Part shown: positions 8,733-16,867 of the stretch, in pieces
Position numbering within the stretch: position 1 is the stretch's first letter
How the letters are laid out: each line of letters opens with the position of its first letter
NCBI GenBank assembly: GCA_002469605.1
Contig: DKMV01000039.1
Coordinates: 1 to 16,867, forward strand
Length of the DNA stretch: 16,867 bases
Direction of reading: 5' to 3'
DNA from: Leclercia sp. UBA7405
Lineage (GTDB): Bacteria > Pseudomonadota > Gammaproteobacteria > Enterobacterales > Enterobacteriaceae
The notes under the pieces: generated by a model
What the model was told of the DNA's origin: nothing
Databases searched by the model: none
What the model saw: only the letters and a program-made list of their open reading frames with translations
Made by a program: the position numbers and the translations under genes

Positions 8733-9797
8733 TTAAGCCTGTGCTGCCAGGCCTACTTCTTTTGCTACCCGCTCGGTGGCATCCGGGATCGCGGCCGCGC
8801 GAGCGTGCTGCGCCATATCCAGTAATGTCTCCCGATCCCAGCCCGCCAGGGTGGTGGCGACCGCATCTGCGGTAAACTGCGGCTGTTCAAAGATTTTTGC
8901 CGCGCCGGCTTTCTCAAGCGGCAGGGCATTCCAGTACTGCTGTCGGTCTTTATGCTGGAAGGGCACAAAGAGCGCGGGCAAACCGGCTGCGGCAATTTCA
9001 CTTACCGTCAGGGCGCCAGAACGGCACACCACCACATCGGCCCAGGCGTAGGCGGCAGCCATATCATCAATAAACTCGGTGACTTTATGCTGCGGCTGAC
9101 CGGCGTCGGCATAGGCCTGCTCGACGGTCTGTTGAGCGCCTTTACCGCTCTGATGCCAGATGGTTACGCCGCCGTTGAGCTTTGCTGCCACCTGCGGCAT
9201 GGTCTGATTCAGGATGCGTGCGCCCTGAGAGCCGCCCACCACCAGTATGCGTACCGGACCTTCACGGCCCGCCAGGCGCTCCTGCGGCAGCGGTAACGCC
9301 AGCACGTCTACACGCACAGGGTTCCCCACCACATCGGCTTTCGGAAACGCGCCGGGAAAAGCCTGCATCACCTTGCTGGCGATCTTCGCCAGCCATTTAT
9401 TGGTGAGCCCTGCGATCCCGTTCTGCTCATGCAGAACAACCGGGATACCCAGCGACCACGCCGCCAGCCCGCCAGGACCAGAGACATAGCCGCCCATACC
9501 CAGCACCACGTCCGGCTTAAAGCGTTTCATGATCGCACGCGCCTGGCGCCAGGCGTTGAAAATACGCACCGGCGCCAGCAGCAGGGCTTTGATCCCCTTG
9601 CCACGCAGGCCGGAAATACGGATAAAATCGATCTCAATACCGTGCTTCGGCACCAGATCGGCCTCCATGCGGTCTGCGGTTCCCAGCCAGCGCACCTGCC
9701 AGCCCTGATCCATTAAATGGTGCGCAACGGCCAGCCCCGGGAACACATGCCCGCCGGTACCGCCTGCCATCACCATTAACCGCTTCGGTTGATTCAT
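8733..9797 (-). CDS. murG: Lipid II synthase MurG (UDP-GlcNAc:lipid I transferase)
   Basis: MurG is a peripheral inner-membrane GT-B glycosyltransferase. It adds GlcNAc to lipid I on the cytoplasmic face, making lipid II. The N-terminal glycine loop GGTGGHVFP (about 12-20) and the second G loop GGYVSGPGG are present, followed by [12 protein letters not shown]. The C-terminal donor-binding domain shows [12 protein letters not shown] and [27 protein letters not shown]...QYWNA. The length is 354 residues, one fewer than E. coli (355), because the start [10 protein letters not shown] lacks one residue relative to MSGQGKRLMVM. The ATG overlaps the ftsW stop as ATGA. The downstream murC gap is one of only three untranslated gaps longer than a few bases between ftsI and lpxC. 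Confidence 0.98.
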   Translation of the reverse strand: MNQPKRLMVMAGGTGGHVFPGLAVAHHLMDQGWQVRWLGTADRMEADLVPKHGIEIDFIRISGLRGKGIKALLLAPVRIFNAWRQARAIMKRFKPDVVLGMGGYVSGPGGLAAWSLGIPVVLHEQNGIAGLTNKWLAKIASKVMQAFPGAFPKADVVGNPVRVDVLALPLPQERLAGREGPVRILVVGGSQGARILNQTMPQVAAKLNGGVTIWHQSGKGAQQTVEQAYADAGQPQHKVTEFIDDMAAAYAWADVVVCRSGALTVSEIAAAGLPALFVPFQHKDRQQYWNALPLEKAGAAKIFEQPQFTADAVATTLAGWDRETLLDMAQHARAAAIPDATERVAKEVGLAAQA

Positions 9798-11038
9798 CGT
9801 GAACCTCGTGTAAACGCCTGGGCTTTCTCCAGACGCGTCTCATAATCTATGCGTAACAAAAACATAATGGCGGTCGACATGATCAACAAACTCGAACCAC
9901 CATAACTGATTAACGGCAACGTCAGGCCTTTGGTCGGCAGCATACCGGCCGCTGCGCCTACGTTAACCAGCGCCTGGAAGCTGAACCAGATCCCGATCGA
10001 ACAGGCCAGAAAGCCCGAGAAACGGTGGTCGATCACCAGCGCTTTACGGCCAATAGACATGGCGCGGAAAGCGACGAAGAATACCATTAATAGCGCCAAT
10101 ACCACACCGATATAACCCAGCTCCTCGCCAATAATGGAGAAGATGAAGTCGGTGTGTGCCTCCGGCAGATACTCCAGTTTTTGCACCGAATTACCTAAGC
10201 CCTGCCCCCATACTTCGCCGCGGCCAAATGCCATCAGCGACTGGGTCAGCTGGTAACCGCTGCCGAAGGGATCTTCCCAGGGGTTCCAGAAGGAGGTTAC
10301 ACGGCGGATACGATAAGGCTCGGCGAGGATCAGCAGCACTACGGCTGAGATCCCCATCCCGATGATGGCGATGAACTGCCACAGCTTGGCGCCCGCCAGG
10401 AACAGCATGGCCAGGGTGGTGACGAAGAGTACCACCACGGTACCGAGGTCCGGCTGGGCCAGAAGCAGGATCGCCAGCACCAGGATCACGCCCATCGGTT
10501 TTAAGAAGCCGCGCAGGTTATTACGCACCTCATCCACTTTACGCACCAGATAGTTGGCGAGGTAGCAGAACAGCGACAGCTTAGTGAACTCCGCCGGCTG
10601 AATACGCAGCGGGCCAAAGGCGATCCAGCGCGATGCCCCGTTGACCGAGCTCCCTACCACCAGAACGATCAGCAGCATAACGATGGACGCAATAAGCATC
10701 GCGGTGCTGTGGCGCTGCCAGAAGGCCATCGGCAGACGCAACGTCACCATCGCCAGACAGAACGCCAGAATGATGTACAACCCATCGCGCTTGGCAAAGA
10801 GGAAAGGATCGTTCGCCAGGCGCTGCCCCACGGGCATCGAGGCCGAGGTGACCATAATAAAGCCGATCGCCGCCAGCCCGAGCGTGAGCCAGAGCAGCAT
10901 GCGGTCGTACATAATCAGGCTGTCGGAATCTTTATCCCGGGAGCCCATCACCCAGCCTTTCAGCGCTGCGAAGATCCAGCTCAGGATGCCAAATCCCGGC
11001 AGGCGCGGCATACGAAGACGGGGGAAAGATAAACGCAT
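9794..11038 (-). CDS. ftsW: Septal peptidoglycan glycosyltransferase FtsW (SEDS family)
   Basis: FtsW is an integral membrane SEDS polymerase that works with FtsI to make septal glycan strands from lipid II. It has 414 residues, equal to E. coli, with about ten hydrophobic segments after a basic cytoplasmic N-terminus (residues 1-45). The catalytic Asp297 lies in [19 protein letters not shown]. Other SEDS landmarks are GASRWI...[11 protein letters not shown] (135-154), AQPDLGT (194-200), [17 protein letters not shown] (251-267) and the late [12 protein letters not shown]. The ATG shares one base with the murD stop (TGATG) and the stop overlaps murG. This keeps the polymerase coupled to its cognate FtsI upstream and to the lipid II synthase MurG downstream. 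Confidence 0.98.
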   Translation of the reverse strand: MRLSFPRLRMPRLPGFGILSWIFAALKGWVMGSRDKDSDSLIMYDRMLLWLTLGLAAIGFIMVTSASMPVGQRLANDPFLFAKRDGLYIILAFCLAMVTLRLPMAFWQRHSTAMLIASIVMLLIVLVVGSSVNGASRWIAFGPLRIQPAEFTKLSLFCYLANYLVRKVDEVRNNLRGFLKPMGVILVLAILLLAQPDLGTVVVLFVTTLAMLFLAGAKLWQFIAIIGMGISAVVLLILAEPYRIRRVTSFWNPWEDPFGSGYQLTQSLMAFGRGEVWGQGLGNSVQKLEYLPEAHTDFIFSIIGEELGYIGVVLALLMVFFVAFRAMSIGRKALVIDHRFSGFLACSIGIWFSFQALVNVGAAAGMLPTKGLTLPLISYGGSSLLIMSTAIMFLLRIDYETRLEKAQAFTRGSR

Positions 11039-12354
11039 CAGCCTAACTCCTGCGCGAGGCGGGTGAAGAGATCGCCACGCTGTTCAAAGTTTTTAAACTG
11101 ATCGAGGCTGGCGCAGGCCGGCGACAACAGCACCATATCCCCCGGCTGCAGCGTCGGCGCAAGCAGGCGCATCGCCTGTTCCATGGTCTCGGTTTGCGTG
11201 GCGATCTCCGGGCGCAGCGCTGCCAGTTCAGCGCCGTCACGGCCGAAGCAGTAGAGACGCACGTTGTTGCCGGTCAGGTACTGCTTAAGGGAGGAGAAGT
11301 CGGCCGATTTGCCATCGCCACCCAGCAGCAGGTGCAGGGTGCCCTCGACCTGCAGGCCGTTCAACGCCGCTTCGGTGCTGCCAACGTTGGTGGCTTTAGA
11401 GTCGTTGATCCAGCGCACCCCGTTGTGTTCCAGCGCCAGCTGGAAACGGTGCGCCAGACCGGTAAAGGTAGTGAGCGCCTTCAGGCTGGTGGCGCGGGGT
11501 AAACCGGCGGCATCCGCCAGCGCCAGCGCGGCCAGCGCGTTGGTGTAGTTGTGCTGGCCGGTAAGCTTCATCTCTTTAACGTTCAGCACTTTCTCACCCT
11601 GTACGCGCAGCCAGGTCTCACCCTGCTGACGATTCAGGTGGTAGTCGCCCATATTGATGCCAAAACTGATGCAGCGCTCATCGGCGCCGCGCACCGGCAT
11701 AGTCAGGGCATCATCCGCGTTCACTACGCATACCTTCGCATTTTCATAGATGCGCAGTTTGGCCGCACGGTACTGCTGCAGGCCAAAGGGGTAGCGGTCC
11801 ATGTGATCTTCGGTCACGTTCAGAATGGTGGCCGCAACTGCCCGCAGGCTGGAGGTGGTCTCAAGCTGGAAGCTGGAAAGCTCCAGCACATAGAGTTCAC
11901 GCCCCTGATCCAGCAGCATCAGCGCAGGCAGACCAATATTGCCGCCCACACCGACGTTAATGCCCGCGGCTTTTGCCATCTCGCCCACCAGGGTAGTGAC
12001 GGTACTTTTGCCGTTGGAGCCCGTAATAGCCACGATCGGCGCCTGCGCTTCGCGACAGAAGAGCTCGATATCACCCACAATCTCCACGCCGGCCTCCGCC
12101 GCCGCGCTTAAAGAAGGGTGCGCCAGGGCTATGCCCGGGCTTGCTACAATCAGATCGGCGGCCAGCAGCCACTCATCGTTCAGACCACCAAGGTGGCGTT
12201 CAACCTGTTCCGGCAGTTTGTCCAGCCCAGGCGGAGAAACACGCGTATCCATCACCCGCGGCGTAACGCCGCGCGCAAGGAAAAAGTCCACGCAGGAGAG
12301 GCCCGTCAGGCCCAACCCGATGATAACGACTTTTTTACCCTGGTAATCTGCCAT
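11038..12354 (-). CDS. murD: UDP-N-acetylmuramoyl-L-alanine--D-glutamate ligase MurD
   Basis: MurD adds D-glutamate to UDP-MurNAc-L-Ala in the cytoplasm. It has 438 residues, equal to E. coli. The N-terminal UDP-binding loop [11 protein letters not shown] lies at about 11-21, and the Mur ligase P-loop [10 protein letters not shown] at 111-120. The central segment [11 protein letters not shown] and [11 protein letters not shown] (carrying the carbamylated lysine of the family) follows. In the C-terminal domain, [17 protein letters not shown] and [19 protein letters not shown] are the D-Glu/ADP-binding stretches specific to MurD. It starts two bases after mraY (TAA-TC-ATG) and ends overlapping ftsW by one base. 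Confidence 0.99.
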   Translation of the reverse strand: MADYQGKKVVIIGLGLTGLSCVDFFLARGVTPRVMDTRVSPPGLDKLPEQVERHLGGLNDEWLLAADLIVASPGIALAHPSLSAAAEAGVEIVGDIELFCREAQAPIVAITGSNGKSTVTTLVGEMAKAAGINVGVGGNIGLPALMLLDQGRELYVLELSSFQLETTSSLRAVAATILNVTEDHMDRYPFGLQQYRAAKLRIYENAKVCVVNADDALTMPVRGADERCISFGINMGDYHLNRQQGETWLRVQGEKVLNVKEMKLTGQHNYTNALAALALADAAGLPRATSLKALTTFTGLAHRFQLALEHNGVRWINDSKATNVGSTEAALNGLQVEGTLHLLLGGDGKSADFSSLKQYLTGNNVRLYCFGRDGAELAALRPEIATQTETMEQAMRLLAPTLQPGDMVLLSPACASLDQFKNFEQRGDLFTRLAQELG

Positions 12355-12356
12355 GA

Positions 12357-13439
12357 TTAACGTACCTTCAGCGTTGCCAGGCCAATCAGCACCAGCATCA
12401 GCGAAATAATCCAGAAGCGCACGATAACGCGCGGTTCCGGCCAGCCCTTCAGTTCATAGTGGTGGTGAATCGGCGCCATACGGAAGATGCGCTGACCGCG
12501 CAGCTTGAAGGAGCCGACCTGCAGGATCACCGACAGAGTCTCAACCACAAATACGCCGCCCATGATCACCAGCAGGAACTCCTGGCGCAGCAGCACGGCG
12601 ATAATGCCCAGCGCGCCACCCAGCGCCAGCGATCCGACGTCGCCCATAAAGACCTGTGCCGGATAGGTGTTAAACCATAAAAAGCCCAGCCCCGCGCCGA
12701 CAATCGCCGTACAGACGATCACCAGCTCACCGGCATGGCGCAGATACGGAATGTGCAGGTAGTTGGCAAAGTTCATGTTACCGGTCGCCCAGGCTACCAG
12801 CGCAAAACCGCCCGCCACGAGCACGGTAGGCATAATCGCCAGGCCATCCAGACCATCGGTCAGGTTGACGGCATTACCCGTGCCCACGATAACGAAGTAG
12901 GCCAGCAGGATGTAGAAGATCCCCAGCTGCGGCATCACGTCTTTAAAGAACGGCACCACCAGCTCGGTCGCCGGCGTGTCTTTCCCCGCCAGGTAGAGCG
13001 CAAAGGCCACCCCCAGCGCAATCACCGACATCCAGAAGTACTTCCAGCGGGCAATCAGGCCTTTGGTGTCTTTACGCACCACTTTGCGGTAATCATCAAC
13101 AAAACCAATAATGCCGTAGCCCACCAGCACCGCCAGCACGCACCAGACGTACGGGTTGGACGGATAGGCCCACAGCAGAACAGAGATCACAATGGCGGTG
13201 AGGATCATAATGCCGCCCATGGTCGGCGTACCGCGTTTACTGAAGTGTGATTCCGGACCGTCGTTGCGAACGACCTGACCAAAGGAGAGTTTTTGCAGAC
13301 GGGCGATCATGCGCGGGCCCATCCATAACGAGATGAACAGCGCGGTCAGCAGGCTGACGATGGCGCGAAACGTCAGATATGAAAAGACGTTAAAGCCGGA
13401 ATAATACTTGACCAGATGTTCGGCCAGCCAAACTAACAT
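12357..13439 (-). CDS. mraY: Phospho-N-acetylmuramoyl-pentapeptide transferase MraY
   Basis: MraY is the polytopic inner-membrane enzyme that moves phospho-MurNAc-pentapeptide onto undecaprenyl phosphate, forming lipid I. It has 360 residues, equal to E. coli, with about ten hydrophobic helices. The catalytic aspartate pair Asp115-Asp116 is in FVDDYRK. The [10 protein letters not shown] motif, [20 protein letters not shown], and the cytoplasmic [18 protein letters not shown] loop (His cluster near 325-327) are all intact. N-terminal [16 protein letters not shown] is the family signature. The ATG overlaps murF by seven bases, and murD follows after two bases. This is a single essential copy, the target of nucleoside inhibitors such as tunicamycin, muraymycin and capuramycin, and of phage phiX174 protein E. 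Confidence 0.99.
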   Translation of the reverse strand: MLVWLAEHLVKYYSGFNVFSYLTFRAIVSLLTALFISLWMGPRMIARLQKLSFGQVVRNDGPESHFSKRGTPTMGGIMILTAIVISVLLWAYPSNPYVWCVLAVLVGYGIIGFVDDYRKVVRKDTKGLIARWKYFWMSVIALGVAFALYLAGKDTPATELVVPFFKDVMPQLGIFYILLAYFVIVGTGNAVNLTDGLDGLAIMPTVLVAGGFALVAWATGNMNFANYLHIPYLRHAGELVIVCTAIVGAGLGFLWFNTYPAQVFMGDVGSLALGGALGIIAVLLRQEFLLVIMGGVFVVETLSVILQVGSFKLRGQRIFRMAPIHHHYELKGWPEPRVIVRFWIISLMLVLIGLATLKVR

Positions 13440-14791
13440 GTCCCATTCTCCTGTAAAGCGTGCACAACCTCTTCCATGGCGGCACTACGTGAACCTTTCA
13501 CCAACACGGTGATGATTTGTTTTTCCTGAATCAATGATTTCAAGCGCTCGATCAGGGCGGCTTTGTCAGCAAAATGCTCACCTGCGCCGCTCGCCTCGCT
13601 AATGGCGTGGCTTAACTTACCGGTACTTAATACGCTATCAATGCCCGACGCTTTAGCCGCTTCGCCCACCTGTTTATGGCAGGCTTCGCTTTCATCTCCC
13701 AGCTCGGCCATATCGCCAACAACCAGAACGCGGTAGCCAGGCATCTCGGACAGCACCTGCACCGCTGCGGTCATGGAGCCGACGTTAGCGTTGTAAGAGT
13801 CATCCAGCAGCAGCTTGTTCTCCGCCAGCGGCACCGGGAACAGGCGGCCAGGTACGGCAGTCAGGTTCGCCAGGCCGGTTTTGATGGCGCTTAAAGGAGC
13901 ACCCACCGCCATCGCCAGCGCTGCAGCGGCCAGCGCATTCGCGATGTTATGACGACCCGGCAGCGGCAGCAGTACATCCACGTTGCCGGTCGGGGTTTGC
14001 AGAGTGAATTCGGTGCCGTGGGAGGTCACGTGGACGTTGGTGGCGGTAAAATCGCTGTTGGCGGCGTTGGGCGAGAAACGCCAGGTTTTACGCGAGCCAA
14101 TCACGCTTTGCCAGTTCAGCCAGTCATTGTTGTCGGCATTCATGATCGCAATGCCGTTGGCCGGCAGCCCGGTATAGATTTCGCCTTTGGCTTTTGCCAC
14201 CCCTTCCAGCGAACCGAAGCCTTCAAGGTGCGCCGCCGCCAGGTTGTTGACGAGGGCCGCTTCCGGCCTGGTCAGGCTGACGGTCCAGGCGATCTCTCCC
14301 TGATGGTTAGCACCAAGCTCAATCACCGCATACTCATGCTCTGGCGCAAGGCGCAGCAGAGTCATGGGCACGCCGATATCGTTATTGAGGTTGCCTGCGG
14401 TGTAGAGCGTGTTGCCGCACTGGCTAAGGATGGCGGCGGTCATCTCTTTGACGGAGGTTTTACCAGAGGAGCCGGTCAGCGCCACTACGCGCGTCGGCAC
14501 CTGCTGGCGAACCCACGCCGCCAGCTCGCCGAAGGCCAGGCGGGTATCTTTCACCACAATCTGCGGCAGATCGATATCGAGCCTGCGGCTGACCAGCAGC
14601 GCGCCTGCGCCAGCCTTTTTGGCCTCGTCGGCAAAGTCATGGGCGTCGAAACGCTCTCCCTTAAGCGCCACAAACAGGCAGCCGGGGGTGATTTTGCGGG
14701 TATCCGTGGTTACGGCATCAAAGGTCAGATCCTGGCCCTGCAGTTCGCCGTGCAGAACGGCGGCAATCTTACTTAGCGCGACGCTAATCAT
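13433..14791 (-). CDS. murF: UDP-MurNAc-tripeptide--D-alanyl-D-alanine ligase MurF
   Basis: MurF adds the D-Ala-D-Ala dipeptide (made by DdlB) to UDP-MurNAc-tripeptide, completing the pentapeptide in the cytoplasm. It has 452 residues, equal to E. coli. The N-terminal domain contains [25 protein letters not shown], the pattern shared by MurE and MurF for UDP binding. The P-loop [11 protein letters not shown] starts at residue 107. The central domain has [11 protein letters not shown] and [13 protein letters not shown]. The C-terminal domain has [11 protein letters not shown], characteristic of MurF. The ATG overlaps the murE stop (ATGA) and the stop overlaps mraY by seven bases. Nothing unusual was seen. 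Confidence 0.99.
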   Translation of the reverse strand: MISVALSKIAAVLHGELQGQDLTFDAVTTDTRKITPGCLFVALKGERFDAHDFADEAKKAGAGALLVSRRLDIDLPQIVVKDTRLAFGELAAWVRQQVPTRVVALTGSSGKTSVKEMTAAILSQCGNTLYTAGNLNNDIGVPMTLLRLAPEHEYAVIELGANHQGEIAWTVSLTRPEAALVNNLAAAHLEGFGSLEGVAKAKGEIYTGLPANGIAIMNADNNDWLNWQSVIGSRKTWRFSPNAANSDFTATNVHVTSHGTEFTLQTPTGNVDVLLPLPGRHNIANALAAAALAMAVGAPLSAIKTGLANLTAVPGRLFPVPLAENKLLLDDSYNANVGSMTAAVQVLSEMPGYRVLVVGDMAELGDESEACHKQVGEAAKASGIDSVLSTGKLSHAISEASGAGEHFADKAALIERLKSLIQEKQIITVLVKGSRSAAMEEVVHALQENGTC

Positions 14792-16275
14792 GCCACCACT
14801 CCCAGCAGGCGAGCTGCGGTGACGCGATCGGAGTAGTCCAGACGGTTGGTGCCCACAATCTGATAATCTTCGTGGCCTTTACCTGCCAGCAGCACAACGT
14901 CGTTCTCGCCGGCCTGCATAATGGCGTTGGTTACGGCCTCTGCCCGCCCTTCGACCACGCGGGCGCGCCCGGCGTCCAGCATACCGGCCAGGATGTCGTT
15001 GATAATGGCACGCGGCTCTTCGGTACGCGGGTTGTCATCGGTCACAACCGGAATATCCGCGAACTCTTCGGCAATGGCGCCCATCAGCGGACGTTTGCCT
15101 TTGTCGCGATCGCCGCCACAGCCAAACACGCACCAGAGCTTACCGGCACAGTGCAGACGCGCTGCCTGCAGTGCTTTTTCCAGCGCATCGGGCGTATGGG
15201 CATAATCGACCACCACCGTGGGTTTACCCGGCGCGCTAAAGACTTCCATGCGCCCGCAAACCGGCTGCAGACGCGCTGCGGTTTTCAGCAACTCCGCCAG
15301 CGGATACCCCAGCGCCAGCAGGGTGGCCAGCGCCAGCAGCAGGTTGCTGACGTTGAAGACCCCCATCAGGCGGCTTTCGATCTCGCCTTCGCCCCAGCTT
15401 GAGGTAAAGCGTATTGTGGCCCCGCTGTCGTGATAGTTCACCTCGGTGGCCTTCAGCCAGCGGCCGTGGCAGTTCGGGTTGATATGGTTATCCATCGACA
15501 CCGCAACCGCATCCGGCAGTAAAGACAGCCAGCGGCGGCCCACTTCATCGTCGGCGTTAATGATCGCCTGGCCGCAGTGGTGGGTGGAATAGAGCAGCCA
15601 TTTCGCCGCTTCGTAGCTTTCCATGTCACCGTGATAATCAAGATGATCGCGGCTGAGGTTGGTAAACACGGAGGCTGCGAATTTCAGCGCGGCGACGCGG
15701 TGCTGCACCAGCCCGTGTGAGGAGACTTCCATTGCGGCAAAGGTAGCACCCTGCCCTGCCAGACCGGCAAGCACATGCTGCACATCCACCGCCGAACCCG
15801 TGGTGTTTTCCGTGGGGATCACTTTCCCCAGCAGGCCGTTGCCGACGGTTCCCATCACCGCACTGGTTTCGCCCAGCAGTTCGGCCCACTGGGCCATCAG
15901 CTGGGTGGTGGTGGTTTTACCGTTGGTGCCGGTAACGCCGACCAGCTTCAGTCGTTCGGACGGCTCGTGGTAAAAACGCCCTGCCAGTGCAGAGAGACGC
16001 TCATTTAGCTGGCTGAGATAGATGACCGGCACGCCGTGCATTTCACGGACTTCACCATCGGTTGCCTCATCTTTTGCCTCAGCAATAATGGCAGCCACAC
16101 CTTGCGCAATTGCCTGCGGGATATACCGACGCCCGTCCGCCTGATGACCAACCACCGCCACAAAGAGATCGCCCGATGCAGCCAGTCGGCTGTCGAGTAC
16201 CATCTCCCGTAGGGCTCGCGCAGGTAGCATTGGCACCCACGGAGCAAGAAGGTCGCGCAAATTACGATCTGCCAC
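14788..16275 (-). CDS. murE: UDP-MurNAc-L-Ala-D-Glu--meso-diaminopimelate ligase MurE
   Basis: MurE adds meso-diaminopimelate to UDP-MurNAc-L-Ala-D-Glu in the cytoplasm. It has 495 residues, equal to E. coli. The P-loop GTNGKTTTT lies at 116-124. The specificity motif DNPR at 414-417 ([15 protein letters not shown]) selects meso-DAP over lysine, as expected for a Gram-negative. [13 protein letters not shown] and [12 protein letters not shown] segments mark the central domain, and [15 protein letters not shown] and [11 protein letters not shown] the C-terminal domain. The start is GTG (16275-16273), giving [13 protein letters not shown] as in E. coli, with GAGGGA five bases upstream. No better ATG fits the conserved N-terminus. 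It overlaps ftsI by 14 bases, so its Shine-Dalgarno lies inside ftsI. Confidence 0.99.
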   Translation of the reverse strand: MADRNLRDLLAPWVPMLPARALREMVLDSRLAASGDLFVAVVGHQADGRRYIPQAIAQGVAAIIAEAKDEATDGEVREMHGVPVIYLSQLNERLSALAGRFYHEPSERLKLVGVTGTNGKTTTTQLMAQWAELLGETSAVMGTVGNGLLGKVIPTENTTGSAVDVQHVLAGLAGQGATFAAMEVSSHGLVQHRVAALKFAASVFTNLSRDHLDYHGDMESYEAAKWLLYSTHHCGQAIINADDEVGRRWLSLLPDAVAVSMDNHINPNCHGRWLKATEVNYHDSGATIRFTSSWGEGEIESRLMGVFNVSNLLLALATLLALGYPLAELLKTAARLQPVCGRMEVFSAPGKPTVVVDYAHTPDALEKALQAARLHCAGKLWCVFGCGGDRDKGKRPLMGAIAEEFADIPVVTDDNPRTEEPRAIINDILAGMLDAGRARVVEGRAEAVTNAIMQAGENDVVLLAGKGHEDYQIVGTNRLDYSDRVTAARLLGVVA

Positions 16276-16867
16276 CTGTTCCCTCGCCTTGATTAATTAC
16301 AAATTCATTTTTCTCGCCCGTCGCCAGCGCATCAGGTTCAATGTTCATGGTGCGCAGTACGCCGCCCATGATGGCACCGAACACCGGCGCGGAGACGGCG
16401 CCACCGTAGTATTTACCCGCCTGTGGATCGTTAATGACCACCACCAGCGCAAAACGCGGATTGCTTGCAGGCGCTACGCCTGCGGTATACGCAATGTATT
16501 TATTGATGTAGCGACCATCCGGCCCGACTTTTTTCGCCGTACCTGTTTTGATCGCAATACGATAGCCTTTGATCGCCGCCTTCACGCCGCCGCCGCCGGG
16601 CAGCGCCACGCTCTCCATCATATGTACGACGGTTCGAACGATTGATTCCGGGAAGACGCGCTCACCCGGTACCGGCGGATCCACTTTGGTGATCGACAGC
16701 GGGCGATAGATGCCATAGCTGCCAATCGTTGCATAGACACGCGCTAACTGTAACGGGGTTACCATTAGCCCGTAGCCGAAAGAGAAGGTGGCCCTCTCTA
16801 TGTCAGACCACCGTTGTTTTTGAGGATATAAGCCACTGCGTTCTCCGACCAACCCCAAATTGGTCGC
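16262..16867 (-). CDS. ftsI: Septal transpeptidase FtsI / PBP3 (C-terminal 201 residues)
   Basis: FtsI is the class B penicillin-binding protein that cross-links septal peptidoglycan and partners FtsW. The window edge cuts the gene, leaving residues equivalent to about 388-588 of the 588-residue E. coli protein, entering in frame as [15 protein letters not shown]. The third active-site motif KTGT (bases 16538-16549, Lys494 in E. coli numbering) is intact, followed by [25 protein letters not shown]. The catalytic Ser307 and SSN motifs lie outside the window. No insertion of the YRIN/YRIK type that lowers beta-lactam binding could be assessed, since that region is upstream. The tail [14 protein letters not shown] keeps the Val-Ile site where E. 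coli FtsI is cut by Prc. The frame is open to the edge; a TTG at 16858 is not a start. Confidence 0.98.
   Translation of the reverse strand, partial: ATNLGLVGERSGLYPQKQRWSDIERATFSFGYGLMVTPLQLARVYATIGSYGIYRPLSITKVDPPVPGERVFPESIVRTVVHMMESVALPGGGGVKAAIKGYRIAIKTGTAKKVGPDGRYINKYIAYTAGVAPASNPRFALVVVINDPQAGKYYGGAVSAPVFGAIMGGVLRTMNIEPDALATGEKNEFVINQGEGTGGRS
16280..16285 (-). promoter_or_regulatory. Ribosome binding site deciding the murE GTG start
   Basis: GAGGGA lies at a normal distance (GAGGG then five bases) before the GTG at 16275. It sits inside the last codons of ftsI, which encode Gln-Gly-Glu-Gly-Thr-Gly-Gly. Confidence 0.75.

Noticed and set aside
13949..14776. A 275-codon plus-strand open frame opposite murF
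   Set aside because: It lies entirely antisense to a clear murF and has low-complexity His/Arg/Gly composition typical of a shadow frame in GC-rich DNA, with no recognisable domain.
16859..16867. ftsI starting at the TTG at 16858
   Set aside because: The frame continues upstream to the window edge as Ala-Thr-Asn, matching the interior of FtsI, so this is a truncation by the window and not a start.

Overview
This window is a continuous stretch of the division and cell wall (dcw) cluster of an enterobacterium. It runs entirely on the minus strand. In transcription order (from high to low coordinates) it holds the 3' end of ftsI, then murE, murF, mraY, murD, ftsW, murG, murC, ddlB, ftsQ, ftsA, ftsZ, lpxC, secM and the 5' part of secA. 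Gene order, protein lengths (LpxC 305, FtsZ 383, MurC 491, MurE 495, MurF 452, MraY 360, FtsW 414, DdlB 306) and near-identity to remembered Escherichia coli proteins place it in the Enterobacteriaceae. SecM with an intact arrest peptide supports this. The FtsA, FtsQ and SecM differences from E. coli suggest an Enterobacter/Leclercia/Klebsiella-like genus, but the genus cannot be fixed from this window alone.

Layout: from 16867 down to 8733 the genes ftsI-murE-murF-mraY-murD-ftsW-murG are packed with overlaps or 2-base gaps, so they are almost certainly one translationally coupled message. They cover septal transpeptidation (FtsI), cytoplasmic UDP-MurNAc-pentapeptide synthesis (MurE, MurF, MurD), the two membrane steps that make lipid I and II (MraY, MurG), and the septal glycan polymerase (FtsW). 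A 58-base gap holding a terminator-like hairpin separates murG from murC. From 8674 to 2977, murC-ddlB-ftsQ-ftsA-ftsZ supply the first ligase step, D-Ala-D-Ala, and the core divisome (FtsQ hub, FtsA membrane tether, FtsZ ring). lpxC (lipid A synthesis) has its own candidate promoter and is followed by a bidirectional intrinsic terminator. secM-secA forms a separate unit with a candidate promoter at about 1774-1782. The SecM stalling motif and the short secM-secA spacer match the known secretion-responsive control of secA translation.

No gene-free stretch exceeds 300 bases. The longest gap is about 250 bases between lpxC and secM, and its contents are listed. I found no mobile element, tRNA, rRNA, CRISPR array, broken gene or foreign insertion, and no undescribed system. 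The most useful points are regulatory: the murG-murC hairpin, the SecM/secA control region, duplicated Shine-Dalgarno-like repeats before ftsZ, and a changed residue in the LpxC FtsH degron.
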